This document shows positions 48,674-57,674 of a DNA stretch of 64,000 bases, piece by piece. The position numbers and the translations under genes are program-made. Numbering within the stretch: the stretch's first letter is position 1; each line of letters starts with the position of its first letter. The notes below the pieces were generated by a model. The model worked only from the letters and a program-made list of their open reading frames with translations, had not been told where the DNA came from and did no database searches. Source of the DNA: Bradyrhizobium cenepequi (lineage in GTDB: Bacteria > Pseudomonadota > Alphaproteobacteria > Rhizobiales > Xanthobacteraceae); assembly GCF_020329485.1 (NCBI RefSeq), contig NZ_JAGKJI010000011.1, positions 1-64,000 on the forward strand, read 5' to 3'.

Positions 48674-48708
48674 ATCATGATCCGATTGGACAGAATCGGA
48701 TCATGATC
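48673..48708. repeat. 15-bp perfect inverted repeat downstream of the stress-protein gene
   Basis: GATCATGATCCGATT and its exact reverse complement are separated by six bases and start at the last base of the stop codon. Strong hairpin with no clear T-tract. It may act as a transcription stop or mRNA-stabilising element and belongs with the repeat that follows. Confidence 0.8.
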
Positions 48709-48722
48709 TCACCTCTTTGTTT

Positions 48723-48772
48723 GAGCATAATCTTTTCGGAAAACCGGCCTCCACTTTTCCGGATCATGCTCT
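48723..48772. repeat. Dispersed imperfect-hairpin repeat (REP/BIME-like)
   Basis: GAGCATAATCTTTTCGG and CCGGATCATGCTC are near-complementary ends around a GAAAACCGG/CCACTTTTCC centre. Sequences of the type GCATGATCCGGAAAAGTGG recur between genes in Bradyrhizobium and relatives, as far as I recall, so this is a taxon clue. Confidence 0.6.
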
Positions 48773-48907
48773 AGTTTTGGCTGACTCCCACGATGAGAAA
48801 GGCAGATCGAGATTCTTGAGTCACCGTCGCCGCGATGACCCTTCATGGCAACAGACGTCAGCCGACGAACAGATCCACGCGACGGTGCGTGCGTGGCGGT
48901 GCTTTCC

Positions 48908-51682
48908 TCACGCGGAAGTCACCTGGCGAAGCTGTGCCCCAGCTTCCACCGCAGTCACCGCCCTGCGCAACCAGGCCGACGAACGGATGATGAGCTTCTC
49001 GGCCTCCACAACGAGAAAGAATGCTAGTCCGGCCACCAGGAGCCAGGGCCAAACCGAGATCGGAATGGCTTCGTTGCCGAACATGGCTTGCAATGGCGGC
49101 GCATAGGTGAAAATCAACTGGAGGATCACGACTGCGGCAATTCCGAGCGGCAGGTATTTATTGCCGAGATGCGCGGTGAGGGACAACGAACTGTCCAGCA
49201 GGTAGCGGCTGTTCAGGAGATAGAACACCTGGCCGATCGTGATCATGTTGACCGCGACCGTCCGGGCGAGTTCGTCCGAGGCCCCTTGCGCTTTCATCCA
49301 GAAAAACGCCCACAGGGTCGTCGCAACCAATGCCACGCCGACGAACAACACGCGCCAGAATCCAAAGCCGGTCAAGATCGGACGATCCACCGTGCGTGGC
49401 GGCCGGTTCATGACGTCGAGCTCGTGTGGCTCGAACGAGATCACCAATCCTAGCGCGACCGACGTTACCATGTTGACCCAGAGGACCTGCGGGGCGGTGA
49501 TAGGCATTGTGAAGTGAAAAAAGATTGCGACCATGATGACAAGTCCTTGGGCCACGTTGGTCGGCAGCATGAACAGGATGGCCTTTTCGATATTATTGTA
49601 GACAGTACGGCCCTCCTTTACAGCCGCGGTAATCGAGGCAAAGTTGTCGTCGGCCAGGATCATTCCCGCCGCCTCTTTGGTGACTTCGGTGCCCTTGATC
49701 CCCATCGCAACGCCGATATCGGCCTTCTTCAGCGCGGGTGCATCGTTCACACCGTCGCCTGTCATGGCGACGATCTGTTTGTTGGCCTGTATTGCCTTCA
49801 CGAGGCGGAGCTTGTGTTCGGGGCTCGCGCGCGCGAACACGTCGACATTGCGCACCTTTTCCCGCAATGCGGCCTCGTTCATCTCCTCGATCTCCGCGCC
49901 GCTGATCGCGGTCTTGCCGTCGCCAATGCCGAGCATTTTGGCAATCGCAGCGGCGGTGATCTTGTGATCGCCCGTGATCATGGTGACGCGAACGCCACCG
50001 CCGTGGCATTCCTTGACAGCCTCGATCGCCTCTTTGCGTGGCGGATCCAGAAGACCGATCAAGCCGAGCAGCACAAGGTCCTTCGGCAGGTCGGTGGGAA
50101 CGAGGCTTCCCGTCCGCAGGCCTGGGTTCTCCAGCCAAGCGAGCGCCAGCACACGCTCGCCCTGACCCGCAAGCATGTCGGCAGCCTTCAAGAAGGGCGC
50201 GGGATCGAGCGGCGCCGGCTGACCGCTGACGGTCTGATGTCGATCGCAGTGCTCGAGGATGACTTCGGGCGCGCCTTTGACAAACAGGCACTCCCTTCCG
50301 TCGGCAGACCTGTGAAGCGTCGCCATGAACTTATGCTCGGATTCGAACGGGATGGCGTCGATCCGCGGAGACGCGGTCTGCTCGGCCCGCCGGTCCAAGC
50401 CGAGCTTGATTGCGAACGGATAGAGCGCCCCCTCGGTCGGGTCACCCTCCACCTTCCAACTGCCTTCCTTCTGACGCAGCTCTGCATCGTTGCACAGCAT
50501 GGAGGCACGCCCCATGAGCGTGAGCACCGGTTCTTTGCCCGCGGGCTTTCCGTCCCTGTTGACTTCGCCCTCCGGGGCATAACCGTTACCGGTGACCTGA
50601 TACATCGCGTCAGCGGTGACGGCGGACATCACCATCATTTCCATGCGCGTCAGGGTGCCGGTCTTGTCCGAGCAGATGCGCGATACCGACCCCAGTGTCT
50701 CCACCGCCGGCAGCCGCCGGATGATGGCATTGCGCTCGGCCATGCGTTGAACGCCGATCGCGAGCGTGATTGTGATGATTGCCGGCAGGCCCTCTGGAAT
50801 CACGGAGACGGCGATGCCGACCACGGCCTGGAATAGCTCGACGAAATCCATGTGCGTCACCCACTTGCCGTAGGCGAACACCACCACGCCAACGGCTCCG
50901 ACGACCGCGGTGATGACATAGCCGAACTTCTTGATCTGGCGCAGCAGTGGCGTCTCGAGCGCGCTGACGTTCGTGAGTAGGGCGTTGATGCGCCCAAGCT
51001 CGGTCTCGCTGCCCGTCGCGACGACGACGCCGGCCGCACGCCCGGACACGACCATAGTTCCAGAGAACGCCATGCATTCCCGATCGCCGACTGTGGAATT
51101 AGCGGGAGCCGCGTCTGTGCTCTTATCAGCTGGCACGGACTCGCCGGTTAGGGCTGCCTCCTCGGTCCGCAGATTCTTCGCCTCGGCAAGCCGTACGTCC
51201 GCAGGGATCTTGTCGCCAGATTCGAGCAGCACCATATCTCCGGGAACCAACTGTTCCGCGGGAATCATGCGCGTCTCTCCGCCGCGCAAAGTTCGCGCTT
51301 CGGCGGACAACATGTTCCGGATAGCGTCCAGCGCTTTTTCGGCTTTGCCCTCTTGTATGAACCCGAGCAGCGCATTGAGGATGACGACGCCGAAGATGAT
51401 CGACGCGTCGACCCAGAGATTGAGCATAAGCTTCGTGAAGCCGGCACCCAACAGAACGTAGATCAAGACGTTATTGAACTGGGACAAGAACCGCATGAGC
51501 GGCCCACGCTTCTTGCCCTTCGGCAGCCGGTTCGGTCCATGCGCCTGCAGCCGCCTCGCTGCTTCGGCCGGATCAAGCCCTTTCTCGCAGTCGGTGGCAA
51601 GCGACTTCACAACGTCGTTGGCGGACATCGCATGCCAAGCTGTGACGCCACTAGTCCGAGTCGGTTCTACCGCTGCGCCCAT
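48908..51682 (-). CDS. Cation-translocating P-type ATPase (P2, Ca2+/Na+ or CtpF-like)
   Basis: ATP-driven cation pump in the inner membrane, about 924 residues. N-terminal cation-ATPase domain WHAMSANDVVKSLATDCEKGLDPAEAARRLQAHGPNRLP. Actuator loop LTGESVPADKS. Membrane ion-site helix VSVIPEGLPAIITITLAIGVQRMAERNAIIRRLPAVETLG. Phosphorylation loop CSDKTGTLT with Asp near residue 339, KGAPEVILEHC nucleotide site, MITGDHKITAAAIA and MTGDGVNDAPALKKADIGVAMG hinge. PEGLP instead of CPC or TGES-Kdp patterns rules out heavy-metal types. The ATG at 51682 has GGAG six bases upstream; another ATG at 51709 is in frame but lacks a site. A palindrome lies upstream. Confidence 0.93.
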   Translation of the reverse strand: MGAAVEPTRTSGVTAWHAMSANDVVKSLATDCEKGLDPAEAARRLQAHGPNRLPKGKKRGPLMRFLSQFNNVLIYVLLGAGFTKLMLNLWVDASIIFGVVILNALLGFIQEGKAEKALDAIRNMLSAEARTLRGGETRMIPAEQLVPGDMVLLESGDKIPADVRLAEAKNLRTEEAALTGESVPADKSTDAAPANSTVGDRECMAFSGTMVVSGRAAGVVVATGSETELGRINALLTNVSALETPLLRQIKKFGYVITAVVGAVGVVVFAYGKWVTHMDFVELFQAVVGIAVSVIPEGLPAIITITLAIGVQRMAERNAIIRRLPAVETLGSVSRICSDKTGTLTRMEMMVMSAVTADAMYQVTGNGYAPEGEVNRDGKPAGKEPVLTLMGRASMLCNDAELRQKEGSWKVEGDPTEGALYPFAIKLGLDRRAEQTASPRIDAIPFESEHKFMATLHRSADGRECLFVKGAPEVILEHCDRHQTVSGQPAPLDPAPFLKAADMLAGQGERVLALAWLENPGLRTGSLVPTDLPKDLVLLGLIGLLDPPRKEAIEAVKECHGGGVRVTMITGDHKITAAAIAKMLGIGDGKTAISGAEIEEMNEAALREKVRNVDVFARASPEHKLRLVKAIQANKQIVAMTGDGVNDAPALKKADIGVAMGIKGTEVTKEAAGMILADDNFASITAAVKEGRTVYNNIEKAILFMLPTNVAQGLVIMVAIFFHFTMPITAPQVLWVNMVTSVALGLVISFEPHELDVMNRPPRTVDRPILTGFGFWRVLFVGVALVATTLWAFFWMKAQGASDELARTVAVNMITIGQVFYLLNSRYLLDSSLSLTAHLGNKYLPLGIAAVVILQLIFTYAPPLQAMFGNEAIPISVWPWLLVAGLAFFLVVEAEKLIIRSSAWLRRAVTAVEAGAQLRQVTSA

Positions 51683-51708
51683 TGTTGTCTCCGATTGGTC
51701 TGTGTTCA

Positions 51709-51724
51709 TCCCGGATATCCGGGA
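51709..51724. promoter_or_regulatory. Perfect 16-bp palindrome TCCCGGATATCCGGGA upstream of the P-type ATPase
   Basis: The dyad ends 27 bases before the preferred start codon of the ATPase gene, a suitable operator position. No adjacent regulator gene is obvious. Binding is inferred from symmetry and position only. Confidence 0.5.
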
Positions 51725-51771
51725 AGCTCAGTGCGGAGCGACTGCGAGGTCGAGGCTACGTCGCCAGCGCG

Positions 51772-52746
51772 CTAGGTCGGCTGTATGGACGCACGCTCGG
51801 CCATGACTTCCGCATGGAGACGCTCGACATCTTCTCGACGGCACAATTGGTTGCCATGAGTCAGGACGGCAGCGGCACCGGCGGCCATGCCAAGCATGAA
51901 TGCATCCTCGGCACTTTCTCGGCGTGCGAGCGCGAAGGTCATGCCCGCTACAAAACTATCGCCCGCCCCCACTGCGCTCACAGGCTTCACCTTAGGGCCT
52001 CGTAGCCGCAACGTACCTGAGCGCGTTGCGAGCAATGCGCCGTCACGTCCCATGGTCACAGCAAGGTTTTCGACGGAGCCAGCGGCAACCAAAGACGTCG
52101 CGGCATCGACAAGTTCCCCGGCGGATTCGAACTTTCGGTGCGTCAACGTCTCGAACTCACCAACACTGGGCTTGGCGAGATAAATGCCTCCTGCCGATAT
52201 CGCCGCTTGGAGCGCAGGCCCGGAGGTATCAAGAATCAAGCGTGCGCCATTGCTCCGCACAATGCCGGCCAGGCGGGCGTAAAAATCGATGGGAACGCCG
52301 GGCGGCAGGCTACCGCTCGCGACGATGTAGTCTGCGTCGCATTCCTTAAGGTGCGATAGGGCCGATTGCCATTCTGCTTCGACAAGTGCACAGCCCTCGC
52401 TTACGAAACGATATTCCAGTCCCGAAATCTCTTCGAAGACCGTGAAGCTGATGCGTGTGCCGCCAGCTATATCGATGCATTTTGCCGGCACGTCCAATTT
52501 CGCGACAAGTTCATTTAGGACGCGTCCAGTCGCGCCGCCAGCCAGGTAAATGGCGTAGGCTTCAGCGCCCAGTTCCTTCAGCACGCGCGCGACATTTATG
52601 CCGCCACCCCCTGCGTCGGTGCGCTGTTGTACTGCACGGTTCTTACGGATCGGTCTGATCTCGTTCGACTGGAACGCGAGATCAATGGTTGGGCTGAGCG
52701 TCAGTGTAACGATCGGCTTTGAAGCTATCTCCGGCTGCTGTATCAT
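51772..52746 (-). CDS. pfkB: PfkB-family sugar kinase (6-phosphofructokinase II/1-phosphofructokinase-like)
   Basis: A ribokinase-fold enzyme that phosphorylates a phosphosugar with ATP. TLTLSPTIDLAFQSNEIRP and GGGGINVARVLKELGAEAYAIYLAGGATG are the hexose-phosphate subgroup's N-terminal marks. ADYIVASGSLPPGVPIDFYARL and AVGAGDSFVAGMTFALARR give the second signature with the catalytic Asp. The 324-residue length from the ATG at 52746 matches Pfk-2; an open frame continues upstream but overlaps the divergent glk. Pfk-2, 1-phosphofructokinase and tagatose-6-phosphate kinase are hard to separate by sequence. Neighbouring glk, GH65, gap and pyk favour fructose-6-phosphate. Confidence 0.9.
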   Translation of the reverse strand: MIQQPEIASKPIVTLTLSPTIDLAFQSNEIRPIRKNRAVQQRTDAGGGGINVARVLKELGAEAYAIYLAGGATGRVLNELVAKLDVPAKCIDIAGGTRISFTVFEEISGLEYRFVSEGCALVEAEWQSALSHLKECDADYIVASGSLPPGVPIDFYARLAGIVRSNGARLILDTSGPALQAAISAGGIYLAKPSVGEFETLTHRKFESAGELVDAATSLVAAGSVENLAVTMGRDGALLATRSGTLRLRGPKVKPVSAVGAGDSFVAGMTFALARRESAEDAFMLGMAAGAAAVLTHGNQLCRREDVERLHAEVMAERASIQPT

Positions 52747-52800
52747 GTTGCAAGCCTTCTCGCCTGGAAATAGAAATTTGGATATTATCATCCTTAGAGG

Positions 52801-53754
52801 ATGAACGCCATGCGGCTGGTCGGAGACATTGGCGGCACCAATGCAAGGTTTGCGATTGCGGAGCCTGGTGCGCAGCCATTCAATGCGCGCAAGCTGCCAG
52901 TCGCCCACTATCCCGGCCTTGTCGAGGCAGTGGAGGACTATGTGTCTGGCGTCCCGACGCTGGAGGAGGCGGTGCTCGCTGTGGCGGGCCCCATCCTGGG
53001 CGATCAGGTGGCATTTAGTAACAGCCCTTGGCGATTCTCGATTGACGATGTTCGCCAGCGGCTCGGCTTGAGCAGGCTGATCGTCATCAATGATCTCGTT
53101 GCGCACGCATTATCTGTTGCTGCACTACAGCCCGCTGAGATCGGCTCGCTGAAATCGGGAACTCGCGACGCAGGACGACCTGCCCTCGTGATCGGCCCCG
53201 GAACCGGCCTGGGTGTCGCCTTTCTTCTGAACAATGCAGGTAAGCTTGTCGGAATCCCCAGTGAGGCAGGACATGCCGCATTTGCCCCGATTGATCGCGT
53301 TCAAGCGGAGATCCTGACGCACCTGCAGAGCCAGTATGGGCACGTGCCGGTTGAACGGTTGCTGTCCGGACCAGGGCTGTTGGCGATTGCGACAACTTTA
53401 GCCAAGTTGAACGGGCAGACCATCGACGTGCACGATCCAAGAGACGTATCAGCGCGCGCGGCGGCGGGCTCCTGCCCCATCTGCAGCGAGGCGATAGGGA
53501 TCTTTTCATCCATCCTCGGCTCTACGGCCGGCAATCTGGCTCTCACACTTCTGACCGGCGGCGGGGTCTTCATCACCGGCGGACTGTGCCGCGGGCTGCG
53601 GCCGCTGTTGGATGTGACGAATCTGATCCAGGCATTCGTCGCAAAGGGACGACTCCAATCATATTTGGAGGACATCCCGATCGACCAGATTTTGCGTCCT
53701 CACGCAGCTCTCCTGGGCGCGGCGATGTATGTGGAACCGGGCAGATCCTCTTGA
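52801..53754 (+). CDS. glk: Glucokinase
   Basis: Phosphorylates glucose to glucose-6-phosphate. A bacterial Glk-family protein of 317 residues: MRLVGDIGGTNARFAIAEPGAQ (phosphate-1 site), AVAGPILGDQVAFSNSPWRFS, RLIVINDLVAHALSV with the catalytic-loop ND, LVIGPGTGLGVAFLLN (phosphate-2), IPSEAGHAAFAP with substrate-contact Glu, and GGGVFITGGLCRGLRP. The ribosome site AGAGG abuts the first ATG at 52801, so the second ATG at 52810 is a realistic start. It diverges from pfkB by 54 bases. It would use the free glucose released by the GH65 phosphorylase. Confidence 0.94.
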   Translation: MNAMRLVGDIGGTNARFAIAEPGAQPFNARKLPVAHYPGLVEAVEDYVSGVPTLEEAVLAVAGPILGDQVAFSNSPWRFSIDDVRQRLGLSRLIVINDLVAHALSVAALQPAEIGSLKSGTRDAGRPALVIGPGTGLGVAFLLNNAGKLVGIPSEAGHAAFAPIDRVQAEILTHLQSQYGHVPVERLLSGPGLLAIATTLAKLNGQTIDVHDPRDVSARAAAGSCPICSEAIGIFSSILGSTAGNLALTLLTGGGVFITGGLCRGLRPLLDVTNLIQAFVAKGRLQSYLEDIPIDQILRPHAALLGAAMYVEPGRSS

Positions 53755-54297
53755 GCAAAGCCCGAAAGCGCCGGTCGGCGATCGTCGCGCGCTTCGGCCC
53801 CCGCGCCACGGCTAAATGCCGGCCACTCCCGCTCGCTCAGCTTCGGGGAGTCCGTCGTGGCCCATCTGGTCACGCAATTGATGCCGCGTGCCTCGGAAAC
53901 GGACTCGCGAAGAACGGCCAGACTGGAAGTGATGGTCGGAAGATGTTCGAGTCGCAACTTGAGCGAGCGTGTGATACCTTGCGCCAACCGAACGCAACGG
54001 ACACGGCTGCGCTCCGTTGGTGAAGGCCGCCCTCAGGCGCGTCATCCGGGTGCCTTGAAGGCGAGGTCTTTCTTTGAATCTATTCGCGGCGCGGACGCGT
54101 CTTGTTTCATGGTCGCGCACGCTCGTCCGTGGGCTGGCCGTGCGTCAGATGTGCCTTGTTTCGTTCGGAAGCAGGAGAACGGTCATGGCAGGAACAATGA
54201 AGGCGACCGTCGTTCTTCGCGGAGAGAGGGGTAGGTCAGCTCGAGGGTCGCATTGTGCTTTCGTAGCTGTGATGACGACCGCTCCGTGAGCCGAGCC
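53755..54297. other. Non-coding stretch between glk and the GH65 fusion gene
   Basis: Open frames exist but give no recognisable protein. A very short frame at 54186-54288 (MAGTMKATVVLRG...) is the only in-phase candidate with a start, and I would not call it a gene. No clear hairpin or promoter stands out. Confidence 0.4.
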
Positions 54298-57200
54298 ATG
54301 TCTCGCAAAGCCGGTCTTGTTCCGTCCCAATTTGATGCCGTTGCGTTCGATCTCGATGGCGTGGTTACAGATACCGCGGGCATCCATTTCCAGGCTTGGA
54401 AGCAAACCTTCGATGTCTTTTTCGAAGGGTGCACCCGCCGCACGGGCCTTGCCTTTGCGCCATTTACGCTCGAGGACTATCGCAGGTACATCGACGGGCG
54501 TCCGCGCGAAGAAGCTATTCGCGCCTTTATGGCCGCGCGCGGCGTGGACGTAGCGGAAGGTGACGAGCGCGATGGTCCAGAGGTCGAAACCATCCAGGGC
54601 CTCGCCGGGCGAAAGGACGGACTGTTTCTAGAGAAGATGCGCGGCAAAGGGGTAGACGTTTATCCGTCCACGGTGGCCCTGATCCGGCGTCTGCGCGCGC
54701 TCGGCCTGAAGACAGCGGTGGTTTCGGCGAGCCGCAATTGCCAGGAGATCCTGCAAACTGCGCGGCTCGATCATCTGTTCGACGCCCGCATCGATGGACG
54801 TGATGCCGCGACCTTGGGGCTGCCAGGTAAGCCGGCGCCGGACACCTTTCTTGCGGCGGCGCAGCGCCTCGGGACGTCGCCCGAGCGCACCGTCGTGATT
54901 GAGGACGCGATTGCCGGTGTGACGGCGGGACGAGCCGGTGGTTTCGGCCTCGTCATCGGCATCGACCGGACCGGCCATGGGGCGGAGTTGGAGAACGCCG
55001 GTGCCGATATCGTCGTCGCCGACCTCAACCAGATCGATTTGGAATTGGAGGATGGGCTGACGCCGGGACGATTCACCGCCACCGCCAAGCCCGACGTGCA
55101 TCGGCTCGATCCATTCATCGCGCAACCAGGGACCGAGACCCGCCATCCCGCGGCCCGTGTTAGGCCCGACCCTTGGCTGTTTGCCCATGAGGGTTTCGAT
55201 CCTGATCTGGAGGGCCGTCGCGAAACTCTGTTCGCTGTGGGCAACGGGTACTTCGTGACTCGCGGAGCCGCCGCTGAGGCGCGCGCTGATGACTTGTATT
55301 ATCCCGGCACGTATCTTGCCGGCGGCTACAATCGGCTCACGACGCTGATCGATGGCCGTCCGATCGAGAACGAGGACCTGGTCAACCTCCCCAACTGGCT
55401 GCCACTGACCTTCCGGATCGACGACGGAGAATGGCTTGACCTGCGCCGCGTCGAAATCCTTGAGTATCAGCAAACGCTCGATATGCGCCGCGGTCTGTAC
55501 TTGCGGACTTTGCGGATACGCGACCCGCGGGGGCGGGAAACCAGCCTCGCCGAGCGCCGCTTCGTGCACATGGATAGCAAGCACCTCGCAGGCCAACATG
55601 TCACCGTCACCTCGCAGAATTGGTCCGGTCGGCTCACGATACGCGCCATGCTGGACGGCGACGTCGCCAATACCGGCGTGCCGAGATACAAAGCATTTGA
55701 AAGCAAGAATCTGCGCGTCTGCGAAGCTGCCGCCATCGCACCTTGCTCCATGCTGCTTCAAGTGGAGACGACGCAGTCGCAACTGCGGATCGCACAGGCT
55801 GCGCGGCTGGACGTAAGCGCGCGCGGACTTGATGCCGCGGTGGACAAACGCCCGATTGAGGAAGCGGCGCGTGTCGGCTATGACATCGTCCTTGATGTCG
55901 TGCCGGGCGCCAGCATCGAGATCGAGAAGATCGTCGCGCTTTATGCCTCCAGGGACCGCGCCATTGCCGATCCGGAAACCGCCGCGCGCACCGCCATCGC
56001 ACGGGCCGACAGCTTTGATGCACTTCTGCAAACCCATGAACGTGTCTGGGGATACTTGTGGGAGCGCTGTGACCTTGATCTGCTCGATATCGCGAGCGAC
56101 GAAGCGGATGAGACGCATCTGGCGGTGCGCCTGCACCTCTTCCATCTGCTCCAGACAGCTTCAAGCCACAGCATGGAGCTGGACGCCGGCATCCCGGCGC
56201 GTGGCTGGCATGGCGAGGGGTATCGCGGCCACATCTTCTGGGACGAACTGTTCATCTTCCCATTGCTGAACCTGCACCTGCCAATCCTCGCCCGCGCCTT
56301 GCTTCTCTACCGCTACCGGCGTCTCGATGAGGCGCGCTGGGCGGCCCGGCAAGCCGGCTTCCGCGGCGCGATGTACCCGTGGCAGAGCGGCAGCGACGGG
56401 CGCGAAGAAACCGACGTCATGTACTTCAACCCGCGCTCCTGCAGCTGGATCAAGGACGACACGCATCTTCAGCGCCACATCGGCGCGGCCGTCGCCTATA
56501 ATGTTTGGCAGTACTATCAAGCCACCGGCGATGCCGAGTTCCTTTACTCCTTCGGCGCCGAGCTGATGTTCGAGATTGCCCGCTTCTGGGCCAGTATTGC
56601 GCATTGGAACGAAGCACGCGGCCGCTATGACATTCGCGGGGTGATGGGTCCGGACGAATTTCATGACGGCTATCCGGATCGGGAAACGCCAGGCCTGGAC
56701 AATAACGCGTACACCAACGTCATGGCCGTCTGGTGCATCGCTCGCGCGCTCAACCTCTTTGAACTCTTGCCGAAGGAGCGCTGTCACGAACTGTGTCAGC
56801 ACTTGCGGATCGAGCAGGAGGAACTCGCAGTTTGGGAACATGTCAGCCGCAAGCTTTACCTGCCCTTCCATGACGACGGCATTCTCAGCCAGTTTGAGGG
56901 TTACGAGGCGCTGCAGGAGTTTGACTGGGGCGCCTATCGACGCAAATACCCAAACATCATGCGCCTGGATCTCATTCTTGATGCGGAGGGCGACACCCCC
57001 AATCGCTACAAACTCTCCAAGCAGGCCGACGTCCTGATGCTGTTCTATCTGTTTTCCGCAGAAGAACTGGCGGAACTCTTCAACCGCATTGGCTACACTT
57101 TCGATCCTGGCGCGATCCCAAAAACCATCGACTACTATCTGCGGCGCAGCTCGCATGGCTCCACCTTGAGCGCTCTCGCGCATGCCTGGGTATTGGCGCG

Positions 57201-57582
57201 CTCCTGCCGGCAGCGCTCCTGGTCGCTCTTCACGGAGGCTCTGCAAAGCGACATCAGCGATGTTCAAGGGGGGACCACGCGCGAAGGCATCCATCTCGGC
57301 GCCATGGCCGGCACGATCGACCTGTTGCAACGCTGCTTCACCGGGCTGGAGCTGCGCGGCGAAGAACTACATTTTCATCCGGCACTGCCGAACGAACTGC
57401 GCCGCCTTGCATTTCGGCTCCGCTATCGCCGGCACTCGCTTAGCGTGGACATAACTCATGATGCGCTGACGCTGGCAAGCGATCCAAGTGGGGCGGACGC
57501 AATCTCCATCGCGGTCGACGAACGGCATATCGTTCTACACCCGGGCGACAGAACCAGCGTGCCGCTTGACCGTGCGTCGTAA
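54298..57582 (+). CDS. Fusion of beta-phosphoglucomutase (HAD) and glycoside hydrolase family 65 disaccharide phosphorylase
   Basis: 1094 residues. N-terminal HAD/beta-phosphoglucomutase unit (about 1-250): FDLDGVVTDTA with nucleophile D18 and acid-base D20, DGRPREEAIRAF, AVVSASRNC, GKPAPDTFLAA, VIEDAIAGVTAGRAG. GH65 unit (about 290-1090): WLFAHEGFDPDLEGRRETLFAVGNGYFVTRGAAAEA, GYRGHIFWDELFIFPLL, MYPWQSGSDGREE, VMGPDEFHDGYPD with general-acid Glu near 787, and DVQGGTTREGIHLGAMAGTIDLLQRCFTG. Together it would split trehalose, maltose or kojibiose with phosphate into glucose and beta-glucose-1-phosphate and turn the latter into glucose-6-phosphate. The ATG at 54298 is preferred over 54253. Which disaccharide is used cannot be told. 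Confidence 0.93.
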   Translation: MSRKAGLVPSQFDAVAFDLDGVVTDTAGIHFQAWKQTFDVFFEGCTRRTGLAFAPFTLEDYRRYIDGRPREEAIRAFMAARGVDVAEGDERDGPEVETIQGLAGRKDGLFLEKMRGKGVDVYPSTVALIRRLRALGLKTAVVSASRNCQEILQTARLDHLFDARIDGRDAATLGLPGKPAPDTFLAAAQRLGTSPERTVVIEDAIAGVTAGRAGGFGLVIGIDRTGHGAELENAGADIVVADLNQIDLELEDGLTPGRFTATAKPDVHRLDPFIAQPGTETRHPAARVRPDPWLFAHEGFDPDLEGRRETLFAVGNGYFVTRGAAAEARADDLYYPGTYLAGGYNRLTTLIDGRPIENEDLVNLPNWLPLTFRIDDGEWLDLRRVEILEYQQTLDMRRGLYLRTLRIRDPRGRETSLAERRFVHMDSKHLAGQHVTVTSQNWSGRLTIRAMLDGDVANTGVPRYKAFESKNLRVCEAAAIAPCSMLLQVETTQSQLRIAQAARLDVSARGLDAAVDKRPIEEAARVGYDIVLDVVPGASIEIEKIVALYASRDRAIADPETAARTAIARADSFDALLQTHERVWGYLWERCDLDLLDIASDEADETHLAVRLHLFHLLQTASSHSMELDAGIPARGWHGEGYRGHIFWDELFIFPLLNLHLPILARALLLYRYRRLDEARWAARQAGFRGAMYPWQSGSDGREETDVMYFNPRSCSWIKDDTHLQRHIGAAVAYNVWQYYQATGDAEFLYSFGAELMFEIARFWASIAHWNEARGRYDIRGVMGPDEFHDGYPDRETPGLDNNAYTNVMAVWCIARALNLFELLPKERCHELCQHLRIEQEELAVWEHVSRKLYLPFHDDGILSQFEGYEALQEFDWGAYRRKYPNIMRLDLILDAEGDTPNRYKLSKQADVLMLFYLFSAEELAELFNRIGYTFDPGAIPKTIDYYLRRSSHGSTLSALAHAWVLARSCRQRSWSLFTEALQSDISDVQGGTTREGIHLGAMAGTIDLLQRCFTGLELRGEELHFHPALPNELRRLAFRLRYRRHSLSVDITHDALTLASDPSGADAISIAVDERHIVLHPGDRTSVPLDRAS

Positions 57583-57674
57583 TCACACGAGGACTCGCTG
57601 CGCAGCAGGTCTTGCGCGCCGCAAGCAACGATGGTCTCGAAAGTTGAAGGGTGAAGTCACCTCCAGCGCGAAGT

